Source of the DNA: Nocardioides sp. B-3
GTDB taxonomy: Bacteria; Actinomycetota; Actinomycetes; Propionibacteriales; Nocardioidaceae
Assembly: GCF_024703895.1 (NCBI RefSeq)
Contig: NZ_CP087968.1
Span: forward strand, 3,720,001-3,784,000
Direction of reading: 5' to 3'
Length of the DNA stretch: 64,000 bases
Below the pieces are notes generated by a model, which saw only the letters and a program-made list of their open reading frames with translations, searched no databases and had not been told where the DNA came from. This document shows positions 28,384 through 35,948 of this stretch, piece after piece. Position numbers and translations under genes: made by a program. Positions within the stretch are counted from its first letter, which is position 1. The number at the start of each line of letters is the position of its first letter.

Positions 28384-29340
28384 ATGGCGACCTCACCCAG
28401 CACCGAGATCGAGGTGGACGACCGGGTCGTGCGGGTGAGCAACCCCGATCGGGTCTACTTCCCCGCGTCGGGCGCCACCAAGCTCGACCTCGGTCAACTA
28501 CTACCTCGCCGTCGGCGAGGGCATCGTCAACGCGCTCTACGAGCGGCCGTGCATGCTGCACCGGTTCCCCAAGGGTCTCGCCGGCGACAAGGTGCACCAG
28601 AAGCGGATCCCCGGCGGCGCACCGCCGTGGTTGGAGACCGTGCAGCTGCACTTCCCGCGTTGGAACCGCACTGCCGACGAGCTGTGCGTCACCGAGCTCG
28701 CGAGCGTGATCTGGGCGGTCCAGATGTCCACGGTCGAGTTCCATCCGTGGAACAGTCGACGCGCCGACACCGAGTCCCCCGACGAGTGGCGCATCGACCT
28801 CGACCCGGGTCCGGAGTGCGACTGGGAGACGGTGCAGCGGGTCGCGCACATCTCGCACGAGGTGCTCGACGAGCTCGGCGCCGTCGGCTTCCCGAAGACG
28901 AGCGGTGGCTCCGGCATCCACATCTACGTCCGGATCAAGCCCGACCACGGTTTCCGGGACGTACGCCGCGGAGCGCTCGCCTTCGCGCGAGGTCGAACGC
29001 CGAGCCGGTGGTGACGTCACCACCGCCCGGTGGCGCAAGGACCGTGCGCCCGACCAGCTGTTCGTGGACTACAACCAGAACGCCCGCGACCACACGATCG
29101 CTGCGGCCTACTCCGTCCGCGGCGTCGCCAACGCGCGTCTCCGCCCCGGTGCGCTGGGAGGAGATCAACTCCTTCGAGCCCGACGACTTCACGATCTTCA
29201 CCATGCCGGCGCGGTTCGCCGAGATCGGCGATCTGCACGGCGGCATCGACAACGAGGTCTTCGACATCGCGCCCCTCCCGGAGTGGGCCGATCGCGACGA
29301 GGCGGCCGGGGCCGAACCTCCCGCCGACCCGGAGGACTGA
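28384..29340 (+). CDS. Stand-alone LigD polymerase (primase-polymerase) domain protein
   Basis: About 318 residues matching the polymerase domain of LigD from bacterial end joining. Features are VRVSNPDRVYFPASGATKLDL, RPCMLHRFPKGLAGDKVHQK, the catalytic aspartates in WRIDLDPGPECDWETV and FVDYNQNARDHTIAAAYSVR, the FPKTSGGSGIHIYVRI strand and PVRWEEINSFEPDDFTI. Neither the ligase nor the 3'-phosphoesterase domain is attached. Frame changes near 28491, 28990 and 29150; the first lies where DLVNYY (CCTGGT) is expected. A TAGGGT box ends 6 nt before the ATG. End-joining partners are not in the window. Confidence 0.9.
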   Translation: MATSPSTEIEVDDRVVRVSNPDRVYFPASGATKLDLGQLLPRRRRGHRQRALRAAVHAAPVPQGSRRRQGAPEADPRRRTAVVGDRAAALPALEPHCRRAVRHRARERDLGGPDVHGRVPSVEQSTRRHRVPRRVAHRPRPGSGVRLGDGAAGRAHLARGARRARRRRLPEDERWLRHPHLRPDQARPRFPGRTPRSARLRARSNAEPVVTSPPPGGARTVRPTSCSWTTTRTPATTRSLRPTPSAASPTRVSAPVRWEEINSFEPDDFTIFTMPARFAEIGDLHGGIDNEVFDIAPLPEWADRDEAAGAEPPADPED

Positions 29341-29354
29341 GGTCCTGCTGACCC

Positions 29355-29406
29355 CGTGTCGAGTGATTCGTCGCACCGTGGATACAGCCACCTCATCACT
29401 CGACTC
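29355..29406. repeat. 51-bp palindromic intergenic repeat, copy 2 (inverted)
   Basis: GTCGAGTGAT (29358-29367) and ATCACTCGAC (29395-29404) form a dyad around 27 nt. Its reverse complement aligns with the element at 743-793 over the full length, about 39 of 51 positions, including the centre. It sits between the LigD-polymerase gene and rpe, and its right arm again ends about 10 nt before a -10 box. Confidence 0.72.
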
Positions 29407-29416
29407 GTCGCGGCCC

Positions 29417-29422
29417 TAGGCT
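29417..29422 (+). promoter_or_regulatory. -10 box TAGGCT of rpe, leaderless-type
   Basis: TAGGCT ends 7 nt before the rpe GTG at 29430, and there is no ribosome binding site between them. The -35 position falls in the right arm of the palindromic repeat. Confidence 0.55.
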
Positions 29423-29429
29423 GACACCC

Positions 29430-30093
29430 GTGGGAATCCAGATCACGCCGTCCATCCTGAACGCCGACTTCGCCAAGCTGGGCGAGGAGATCGGTCGGAT
29501 CGGCAGTGCCGACTGGGTGCACGTGGACATCATGGACAACCACTTCGTGCCCAACCTGACCTTCGGTCCGTCGATGATCGACGCGCTCAGCAAGGCCACC
29601 GACATCCCGCTCGACGCGCACCTGATGATCGAGGACTGCGACACCCGGGCGCCGCTCTACGCCGAGGCCGGCGCCAGCAGCGTCACCTTCCACGTGGAGT
29701 CGACCAAGGCGCCGATCCGGCTGGCCCGCGAGCTGCGCAACCGGGGCGCCCGGGCGTCGATGGCCCTCAAGCCGGCCACGCCGATCGAGGCCCTACGAGG
29801 CGCTGCTGCCCGAGCTCGACATGGTGCTGATCATGACCGTGGAGCCCGGCTTCGGCGGCCAGAAGTTCCTCGACCTGTGCCTGCCCAAGATCCGTACGGC
29901 GCGGGCGCTGATGCGCAAGCACGGCGTCGAGACTCGGTTGCAGGTCGACGGTGGAGTCAGCCTCGAGACCATCGAGCGCTGCGCCGAGGCAGGCGCCGAC
30001 GTGTTCGTCGCCGGCAGCGCGGTCTACTCCGCAGGCGACCCCGACGCGATGGTGCGCGAGCTGAAGGCTCGCGCGGAGGCCGTCTCCACGTGA
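29430..30093 (+). CDS. rpe: Ribulose-phosphate 3-epimerase
   Basis: Interconverts ribulose 5-phosphate and xylulose 5-phosphate; also supplies the pentose pool near riboflavin synthesis. About 220 residues, TIM barrel. Motifs are ITPSILNADFAKLGEEI, WVHVDIMDNHFVPNLTFGP with metal/catalytic His and Asp, LDAHLMIEDCD, SVTFHVEST, MTVEPGFGGQKF, LQVDGGVSLETIERC with the second catalytic Asp and FVAGSAVYSAGDP. One frame change near 29793. The stop overlaps the next GTG. Confidence 0.95.
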
Positions 30094-30507
30094 GCCGGCG
30101 GGCGACGGTTGACGACATCCACACCACCGCGCGGGCGATGCCGCACGTCACCGTCCACCGCCCCGAGGCCAACCCGGTCTACCGTGGTCGGCAGCAAGTC
30201 GTTCGTCTTCTTCCGCACGCCGCGACCCGACGCCGTTGACCCGGTGACGGGGGAGCGCTACGAGGACGTGATCGTCATCTGGGTCGCGTCCGAGGGCGAC
30301 AAGCTCGCACTGGTGCAGGACGAGTCGTCGCCGTTCTTCACGACGCCGCACTTCGACGGGCACCCGTCCGTCCTGCTGCGCGCCTCCCGGGTGGGCGAGG
30401 TGTCGCGTGAGGAGATCGTCGAGCTCGTCCAGGACGCCCGGCTGGCCCAGGCCTCCCGCCGTCGAGGGGAGACGTGGCTGCGCGAGCACCAGCTGGGAGA
30501 TTCCTAG
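30090..30507 (+). CDS. MmcQ/YjbR family protein, second copy
   Basis: About 138 residues, related to the gene at 25519-25938: HVTVHRPEANPVY, GSKSFVFFRTPRPDAVDP, DVIVIWVASEGDKLALVQDE, the conserved SPFFTTPHFDGHPSVLLR and a C-terminal helix EEIVELVQDARLAQA. The GTG at 30090 overlaps the rpe stop (GTGA). A one-base insertion near 30183 shifts the frame. Function unknown; the family has a CyaY-like fold. It ends just before a long inverted repeat and the FMN riboswitch. Confidence 0.78.
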
Positions 30508-30579
30508 CGTCGGCAGTTGGGAGGCTGATCGCAGCGACCACCCGCTCAGCGTGCTGCCGGCAAGCTCGAACTGCCGACG
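30508..30579. repeat. Inverted repeat with 11-bp perfect arms
   Basis: CGTCGGCAGTT (30508-30518) pairs with AACTGCCGACG (30569-30579) around a 50-nt centre that is itself GC-rich. It begins at the stop region of the preceding gene and may terminate that transcript. From here to the riboswitch at 30682 I see no gene; the stretch must hold the promoter of the riboflavin operon, but no convincing -35/-10 pair stands out. Confidence 0.5.
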
Positions 30580-30681
30580 TCAGGACGGACGGGCCGCGAT
30601 CTCCGAGCCACGTAGCCGACGTCACACTGAGACACCCGCGCGGGAATGTCCGGCCCTGTGGCAGAGTTCGATCCAGCAAGA

Positions 30682-30838
30682 GCGTGCTCTGGGGGCGGTG
30701 AAACTCCGCACCGGCGGTTACTGAGTCCGAAGCTTCCTCGCTTCGCTCGGAAGTCCAGCGACCCGACCACATCCAGTGGCCGGTTGACCAGTGAAATTCC
30801 CCGGACCGACGGTCAAAGTCCGGATGAGAAGATCACGC
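30682..30838 (+). ncRNA. FMN riboswitch (RFN element)
   Basis: The conserved RFN core is present: GGGGGCGGTGAAACTCCGCA with CCGGCGGT, a variable stem (TCCGAAGCTTCC...GGAAGTCC), then CAGTGAAATTCC, GGACCGACGGTCAAAGTCC and GGATGAGAAGATC. The closing P1 helix pairs GCGTG (30682-30686) with CACGC (30834-30838). It lies 69 nt upstream of ribD and would switch off the riboflavin operon when FMN binds, probably by hiding the ribosome site or by termination. Confidence 0.92.
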
Positions 30839-30907
30839 AGCGTGGACGTCGAGACGACGCCCGCGCCCGCCACCCCGGAGTCCACTTCCGGGACTAGAGG
30901 GGTAGCG

Positions 30908-31948
30908 ATGACCACGACACCGGCCGAACAGGCTGCGATGCGCCGCGCCCTCACGCTGGCCGCCACACCCGGCGTGCCGCTGGGGCCCAACCCGCGCGTC
31001 GGCTGCGTGCTGCTCGACGCCGAAGGCGTGGAGATCGCGGAGGGCTTCCACCGCGGAGCCGGTACGCCGCACGCCGAGGTGGCTGCGTTGACCGAGGCCG
31101 GCGAGGCGGCGCGCGGAGCGACGGCCGTCGTCACGCTCGAGCCCTGCAACCACACGGGACGGACCGGCCCGTGCGTCGAGGCGCTGATCGCGGCGGGCGT
31201 GCGCCGCGTCGTCTTCGCGCAGCGCGACCCCAACCCGGTCGCCTCCGGGGGCGCAGCGGCGCTCGAGGCCGCCGACATCGAGGTCGAGGCCGGTGTGATG
31301 GCGACGGTGGCCCGGGGCGTCAACCGGGCGTGGACGTTCGCGGTCGAGCACCAGCGGCCCTTCGTCACCCGGAAGTTCGCCACCACCCTCGACGGTCGCA
31401 GTGCCGCCGCCGACGGCACCAGCCGCTGGATCAGCGGCACCGACGCCCGTCGCGACACGCACAGTCTGCGGGCCGAGTGCGACGTGCTCCTCGTCGGCAC
31501 CGGCACCGTGCTCATCGACAACCCCCGGCTCAACGTCCGCGACGAGGTCGACGAGCCGGTCGAGCACCAGCCTCTGCGCGTCGTCATGGGGGAGCGCGGC
31601 ATCCCCAACGACCGCCGCATCTTCGAGGCCCCGGGCGAGGCCCTGCACCTGAGGACGCGCGATCCGCGCGCCGCCCCGGCCGAGCTCTATGCCTCCGGTC
31701 GGCAGCACGTCTGGCTCGAGGGCGGTCCCACGCTGGCCGCCGCCTTCCTCAAGGCCGGCCTGATCGACGAGATCTACGCCTACGTCGCGCCCACCTTCCC
31801 GGGCGCCGGAGCCAACGCGGTCGGCGACCTCGGCATCAACACCATCAACGACCAGCTCCGCTGGCACCTCAAGCGGGCCGGCGTCGTCGGCACCGGCGCC
31901 GACGCGACCGTCCGCCTCACCCTCGAACCGTCGAAGGCAGGGATCTGA
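30908..31948 (+). CDS. ribD: Bifunctional diaminohydroxyphosphoribosylaminopyrimidine deaminase / 5-amino-6-(5-phosphoribosylamino)uracil reductase
   Basis: Second and third steps of riboflavin synthesis from GTP. 346 residues, uninterrupted. The deaminase domain has the zinc motif GTPHAEVAALTEAGEA and LEPCNHTGRTGPC; the NADPH reductase domain reads PFVTRKFATTLDGRSAAADG, SRWISGTDARRDTH, LLVGTGTVLIDNPRLNVR and WLEGGPTLAAAFLKAGLIDE. The ATG at 30908 follows GAGGGGTAGC. First gene after the FMN riboswitch; its stop overlaps ribE (TGATG). Confidence 0.96.
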   Translation: MTTTPAEQAAMRRALTLAATPGVPLGPNPRVGCVLLDAEGVEIAEGFHRGAGTPHAEVAALTEAGEAARGATAVVTLEPCNHTGRTGPCVEALIAAGVRRVVFAQRDPNPVASGGAAALEAADIEVEAGVMATVARGVNRAWTFAVEHQRPFVTRKFATTLDGRSAAADGTSRWISGTDARRDTHSLRAECDVLLVGTGTVLIDNPRLNVRDEVDEPVEHQPLRVVMGERGIPNDRRIFEAPGEALHLRTRDPRAAPAELYASGRQHVWLEGGPTLAAAFLKAGLIDEIYAYVAPTFPGAGANAVGDLGINTINDQLRWHLKRAGVVGTGADATVRLTLEPSKAGI

Positions 31949-32555
31949 TGTTCACCGGAATCGTCGAAGAGCTCGGCACCATCACCGCCGTCGAGGAGCA
32001 GGGCGACGCGATCCGGCTGACCGTGCGTGCCAGCACTGTCCCGGAGGGCACCGGTCTCGGCGACTCGATCGCCGTCAACGGGTGCTGCCTCACCGTGGTC
32101 ACGACCGACGACGGCACTGGACCGCCGACGTCATGCAGGAGACGCTCGACAAGACCAGCCTCCATGGCGTCAAGGCCGGCGACGCTGTCAACCTCGAGCG
32201 CGCCGTCACGGTGGAGAAGCGCCTCGGCGGGCACATCGTGCAGGGCCATGTCGACGGCGTCGGCGAAGTGATCTCGAGGACGCCCAGCGAGCACTGGGAG
32301 GTCATCGAGATCTCGATGCCCGCCGACTTCGGCCGCTACCTCGTCGACAAGGGCTCGATCACCGTCGACGGCGTCAGCCTGACCGTGGTCGACGCCAAGG
32401 ACGCGAGCTTCACCGTCAGCCTGATCCCCGAGACGCTCGCCCGCACCACGCTCGGCACGCGCCAGCCCGGCGACCGGGTCAACCTCGAGTTCGACGTGAT
32501 CGCCAAGCACGTCGAGAAGCTTCTCATGGGCGGCTACCTGAAGGACCGCGGATGA
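31948..32555 (+). CDS. ribE: Riboflavin synthase alpha subunit
   Basis: Dismutates two lumazines to riboflavin and a pyrimidinedione. About 203 residues made of two similar barrels: MFTGIVEELGTITAVEEQ with SIAVNGCCLTVV in the first and HIVQGHVDGVGEVIS with SITVDGVSLTVVDAKD in the second. VMQETLDKTSLHG links them. A base is missing near 32118. The ATG overlaps the ribD stop and the gene overlaps the transporter gene downstream by 4 nt. Confidence 0.95.
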
Positions 32556-33232
32556 TCGACTGGATCCTGCACGGCACCATCGCCGTCGGCGACGGGCAGC
32601 TCTACGTCCGCGAGGTCGTCGGCAACGTCTTCGGCCCGGCCAGCGGATCCTCGGCATGCGCCGGGTCGTCTGGGCGTGGCCGGTCGGCCTGATCGGCAAC
32701 ATCTTGCTCTTCACCGTCTTCGTGACCGGCGAGATGAGCGGCGCCACCGACGAACCGCTCTGGGGCCGGGCCGGCCGGCAGGTGTTCTTCGCCGCGGTCA
32801 GCCTCTACGGCTGGTGGCGCTGGTCCCGCTCGCGCGCGGGCAGGCGGTGCCGCCGACGGCGGAGCGATCACGCCTCGCTGGGCCACTCGGACCGAGCGCG
32901 CCCAGCTCGTCGCGCTGGGGCTCGTCGGCTACGCAGCGGCGTACGCCATCCTCACCCGCATCGGCTCGTGGGGCCCGACCACCGAGGCCCGGATCCCGGC
33001 CGGCTCGATGCTCGCGACCTACGGCATGGCCCGCGGCTGGGTCGAGTTCTGGCTCGTCTGGATCCTCGTCGACATCGTCGGCGTGCGCTCCCTGATCAAC
33101 GCGGGCTACTACCCGACGGCGGGGATGTACCTCGTCTACGCAGGATTCGTCCTGCTCGGCTTCGCCGTCTGGTGGCGAGCCACCCGAACCACCACCGAAC
33201 CCACCCCTGAACTGGAAGGGGCCATCGCATGA
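32552..33232 (+). CDS. ribM: PnuC-family vitamin transporter, probable riboflavin transporter RibM
   Basis: About 225 residues with several hydrophobic helices: VVWAWPVGLIGNILLFTVFV, QVFFAAVSLYGWWRW, AQLVALGLVGYAAAYAILT, WVEFWLVWILVDIVGVRSL and MYLVYAGFVLLGFAVWW. The GWW(R)W and WPVG/GN motifs are typical of PnuC. PnuC proteins move nicotinamide riboside, but members under an FMN riboswitch inside a rib operon (PnuX/RibM of other actinobacteria) carry riboflavin, so riboflavin is inferred. At least three frame changes lie between 32640 and 32900. Overlaps ribE and ribBA by 4 nt each. Confidence 0.85.
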
Positions 33233-34476
33233 GCGAGCCCATCAAGCTGGACAGCGTCGAGCAGGCCATCGCGGACATCGCCGCGGGCAAGGCGGTCGTC
33301 GTCGTCGACGACGAGGACCGTGAGAACGAGGGCGACATCATCTTCGCGGCCGCCAAGGCGACGCCGGAGCTGATGGCCTTCACCATCCGCCACTCCAGCG
33401 GCGTGATCTGCGTGCCGATGCCGGGCGACATGCTCGAGCGGCTCGAGATCCCGCTGATGACCCCGCACAACAAGGACAAGCTGCGCACGGCCTACACGAT
33501 CTCTGTCGACGCCCGCGACGGCGTCAGCACCGGGATCAGCGCCGCCGATCGCGCCCACACGGCCAAGGTGCTCGCCGACTCGGCCACCGAGCCGTGGGAG
33601 CTCACGCGTCCGGGCCACGTATTCCCGCTGCGCTACCGCGAGGGTGGGGTTCTCGTACGCCGCGGGCACACCGAGGCAGCCGTCGACCTCGCCAAGCTGG
33701 CGGGCCTGACGCCCGCCGGCGTCCCGGTTGAGGTCGTCAACGACGACGGCACCATGAAGCGGGCGCCCGAGCTGCGGGCCTTCGCCGACGAGCACGGCCT
33801 GTCGATGATCTCGATCGAGGCACTGGTGCGCTACCGCCGCCGCCACGAGCTGCACGTCCTGCGGGTGGCCGAGACTCGCCTGCCGACCGCCCACGGTGAC
33901 TTCACGGCCTACGGCTACCGGATCACGATCGACGACAGCGAGCACGTCGCCCCGGTGTACGGCGACGTGTCGGGCCCCGAGCCGGTGCTGACCCGCGTCC
34001 ACTCCGAGTGCCTGACCGGCGACGTCTTCGGGAGCCACCGGTGCGACTGCGGACCGCAGCTCAACGAGGCGATGAAGAAGATCGTCGCCGAGGGCAGGGG
34101 AGTGGTGGTCTACCTCCGCGGCCACGAGGGCCGCGGCATCGGTCTGGTCGCCAAGCTCCGGGCCTATGCCCTGCAGGACGAGGGCCGCGACACCGTCGAC
34201 GCCAACCTCGACCTCGGCCTCCCGGCCGACGGCCGCCACTACGGTACGGCGACGCAGGTGCTGCGCGACCTCGGCATCGAGTCCGTCCGGCTGCTCACCA
34301 ACAACCCGGACAAGACCACGAGCCCGGAGGACTTCGGCATCAAGGTGTCCGAGACCGTGCCGCTGGCGATCCACCCCACCGACCACAACATCGACTACCT
34401 GCGCACCAAGCGCGACCGGATGGGGCACGTGCTGCCCGACCTGCCGGAAGAGATGACTGAGGAGCTGCACCAGTGA
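33229..34476 (+). CDS. ribBA: Bifunctional 3,4-dihydroxy-2-butanone 4-phosphate synthase / GTP cyclohydrolase II
   Basis: Supplies both riboflavin precursors: the four-carbon unit from ribulose 5-phosphate and the pyrimidine from GTP. 415 residues, uninterrupted. The DHBP half reads VVVVDDEDRENEGDIIFAA, DGVSTGISAADRA and HTEAAVDLAKLAGL; the GTP cyclohydrolase half has VHSECLTGDVFGSHRCDCG with the zinc cysteines, YLRGHEGRGIGLVAKL and LLTNNPDKTTSPEDFG. Start ATG overlaps the transporter gene. The stop overlaps a short repeat-borne ORF (GTGA). Confidence 0.97.
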   Translation: MSEPIKLDSVEQAIADIAAGKAVVVVDDEDRENEGDIIFAAAKATPELMAFTIRHSSGVICVPMPGDMLERLEIPLMTPHNKDKLRTAYTISVDARDGVSTGISAADRAHTAKVLADSATEPWELTRPGHVFPLRYREGGVLVRRGHTEAAVDLAKLAGLTPAGVPVEVVNDDGTMKRAPELRAFADEHGLSMISIEALVRYRRRHELHVLRVAETRLPTAHGDFTAYGYRITIDDSEHVAPVYGDVSGPEPVLTRVHSECLTGDVFGSHRCDCGPQLNEAMKKIVAEGRGVVVYLRGHEGRGIGLVAKLRAYALQDEGRDTVDANLDLGLPADGRHYGTATQVLRDLGIESVRLLTNNPDKTTSPEDFGIKVSETVPLAIHPTDHNIDYLRTKRDRMGHVLPDLPEEMTEELHQ

Positions 34477-34547
34477 GCGAGCGAACCATCCCACACAGCG
34501 CGCCCGGTGCCTCATGCGCGCACGGAGCGAAGCGAGTACGTGCATGA
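34473..34547 (+). CDS. Short upstream ORF before ribH, repeat-borne
   Basis: GTG-initiated 24-residue frame beginning VSERTIPHSA and ending PGASCAHGAKRVRA. The GTG overlaps the ribBA stop and the TGA overlaps the ribH ATG, so it links the two genes in a chain of overlaps. Its last 46 nt with the ribH start (34506-34551) are identical to 47857-47902, where an ORF with the same 13-residue ending precedes a response regulator. It may be a coupling element or a repeat that has settled in a start region. Translation is inferred from the arrangement. Confidence 0.45.
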   Translation: MSERTIPHSAPGASCAHGAKRVRA

Positions 34548-34551
34548 GCAA
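34506..34551 (+). repeat. 46-bp direct repeat at a start codon, copy 1
   Basis: This stretch, from GGTGCCTCATGCGCGCACGG through the ribH start ATGAGCAA, is identical to 47857-47902. Both copies end at the same point relative to the start codon of an unrelated gene. A weaker related block, TGAGCGAGCG, precedes both copies by 32 and 41 nt. Confidence 0.85.
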
Positions 34552-35025
34552 ACACGGAGCACCTGACCAGAGCGCGTTCGACGCGTCCGGCCTGAAGGTC
34601 GCGGTCGTCGCGGCGAGCTGGCACACCGAGGTGATGGACGGTCTTGTCGCCGGCGCCGAACGCGCGCTCGCCGCCCACCGGAGTCACGGACGCCACCATC
34701 GTCCGGGTGCCCGGCACCTTCGAGCTGCCCGTCGTCGCCTGGCGCTGGCACAGGGCGGCTACGACGCGGTCGTGGCGCTCGGCGTCGTGATCCGCGGCGG
34801 CACCCCCGCACTTCGACTACGTCTGCAACGCCGCCACCGACGGGCTCAACCGGGTCGCGCTCGACACCGGTGTGCCGGTCGGCTTCGGCGTACTCACGTG
34901 CGACAACGACCAGCAGGCGCTCGACCGCGCCGGTCTCGAGGGGTCCAAGGAGGACAAGGGCTGGGAGGCCACGTCCGCCGCCCCGGAGACCGCACGGACC
35001 CCCGGCCGACCTGCGAACGGGCTAG
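34544..35025 (+). CDS. ribH: 6,7-dimethyl-8-ribityllumazine synthase
   Basis: Condenses the ribityl pyrimidine with dihydroxybutanone phosphate; penultimate step of riboflavin synthesis. About 160 residues. Motifs are LKVAVVAASWHTEVMDGLV, IVRVPGTFELPVVA, YDAVVALGVVIRGGTPHFDY with the catalytic His, GVPVGFGVLTCDNDQQAL and EATSAALETARTLADLR. Frame changes near 34685, 34740, 34805 and between 34975 and 35003. The ATG at 34544 is preferred to the ATG at 34514, which would only add ten residues encoded by the repeat. The stop is TAG at 35023; the gene converges on an acetyltransferase gene. Confidence 0.92.
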
Positions 35026-35603
35026 CGAGACACGCCATTCGTCGGCGAGCAGGGCATAGGACAGCCCGTCGTACCACTCGCCGTTGCGGTGCAGCCCCTC
35101 GCCGACATGGAGCGCTTCACGGCGCAGGCCGATGCGCTCCATGACGCGCCGGACGGTTCGTTCACGGCGAAGCAGTTGGCGATCACGCGACGCAGGCCCA
35201 GCCCGTCGAAGGCGATGGTGAGCAGCTCCCCGGCGGCCTCGGTGGCGAAGCCGCTACCTCCATGGGCCGGCGCCGTGCACCAACCGATCTCTGCGGTCAC
35301 GTCCCGAGCCTGCTCGACGATCTCGGTCTGCGACCGGGCGTTCTCGGTCTTGAGGAACAGGTCACCGATGACCTCACCGTCGAGCTCGATCATCAGTGCG
35401 TAGGGGTAGCGCTTGTCGAAGTCGGTGCGCCGGGCCACGACATCGGTCGGCAGCATGGTCATCCAGTGGCCGACCGACTCCGGGGAGCGGTACGCAAACA
35501 TCGTGTCGGCGTCCTCAGGCGTCGCCGGACGCAGGGTCAGGCGCTCGGTTGCGCGCGGCCGGGCGAGGCGTCCCCAGTCGGGCACGCCGATGATCTCGTT
35601 CAT
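35022..35603 (-). CDS. GNAT family N-acetyltransferase (RimJ-like)
   Basis: About 190 residues of the GNAT fold with acetyl-CoA as donor; acceptor unknown. Features are ATERLTLRPATPEDADTMFA near the N terminus, YALMIELDGEVIGDLFL, the acetyl-CoA region EIGWCTAPAHGGSGFATEAA and RVIANCFAVNEPS, followed by the typical MERIGLRREALHVG and GEWYDGLSYALLADEW. The frame changes near 35150, and the exact stop is uncertain: 35022 if another error is assumed, otherwise 34894, which would overlap ribH by about 130 nt. Divergent from hisE, convergent with ribH. Confidence 0.8.
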   Translation of the reverse strand: MNEIIGVPDWGRLARPRATERLTLRPATPEDADTMFAYRSPESVGHWMTMLPTDVVARRTDFDKRYPYALMIELDGEVIGDLFLKTENARSQTEIVEQARDVTAEIGWCTAPAHGGSGFATEAAGELLTIAFDGLGLRRVIANCFAVNEPSGASWSASACAVKRSMSARGCTATASGTTGCPMPCSPTNGVSR

Positions 35604-35663
35604 CCGGCCAGTCTTGCGGATGCCGGTCCCCGGACCGGGGCAGGGGAAGGGCGCGCGACCGCC

Positions 35664-35669
35664 TAGGCT
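35664..35669 (+). promoter_or_regulatory. -10 box TAGGCT of hisE, leaderless-type
   Basis: TAGGCT ends 8 nt before the hisE GTG at 35678. A palindrome, CCGGTCC-CC-GGACCGG (35623-35638), lies about 25 nt upstream in the space between the divergent genes and could be an operator. Confidence 0.45.
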
Positions 35670-35677
35670 TGCTGCTC

Positions 35678-35941
35678 GTGAAGACGTTCGAGGAGCTCTG
35701 GGCCGAGCTGAGCGAGAAGGCCGCCACCCGACCCGAGGGTTCGGGCACGGTCAAGCAGCTCGACGCCGGTGTCCATGCGATCGGCAAGAAGCTGATCGAG
35801 GAGGCCGCCGAGTCCCGGATGGCCGCCGAGCACGAGGGCAAGGACGCCACGGCGCTCGAGATCAGCCAGCTGCTGTACCACGCGCAGGTGCTGATGATCG
35901 CCAGCGGCCTGACGCTCGACGACGTCTACGCCCACCTCTGA
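35678..35941 (+). CDS. hisE: Phosphoribosyl-ATP pyrophosphatase
   Basis: Second step of histidine synthesis, hydrolysing PR-ATP to PR-AMP. 87 residues, the normal size of the stand-alone enzyme. The MazG-like helical fold shows KTFEELWAELSEKAATRPEG, GVHAIGKKLIEEAAESRMAA with the metal-binding glutamates and ISQLLYHAQVLMIASGL. Uninterrupted. It lies 7 nt upstream of hisG, a standard actinobacterial pair. Confidence 0.95.
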   Translation: MKTFEELWAELSEKAATRPEGSGTVKQLDAGVHAIGKKLIEEAAESRMAAEHEGKDATALEISQLLYHAQVLMIASGLTLDDVYAHL

Positions 35942-35948
35942 GGAACCC

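Noticed and set aside
34514..34543. N-terminal extension MRARSEASTC of ribH and of the response regulator (47865-47894)
   Set aside because: The ten residues are encoded by the repeat, are the same for two unrelated proteins and lie before the conserved start of each family.
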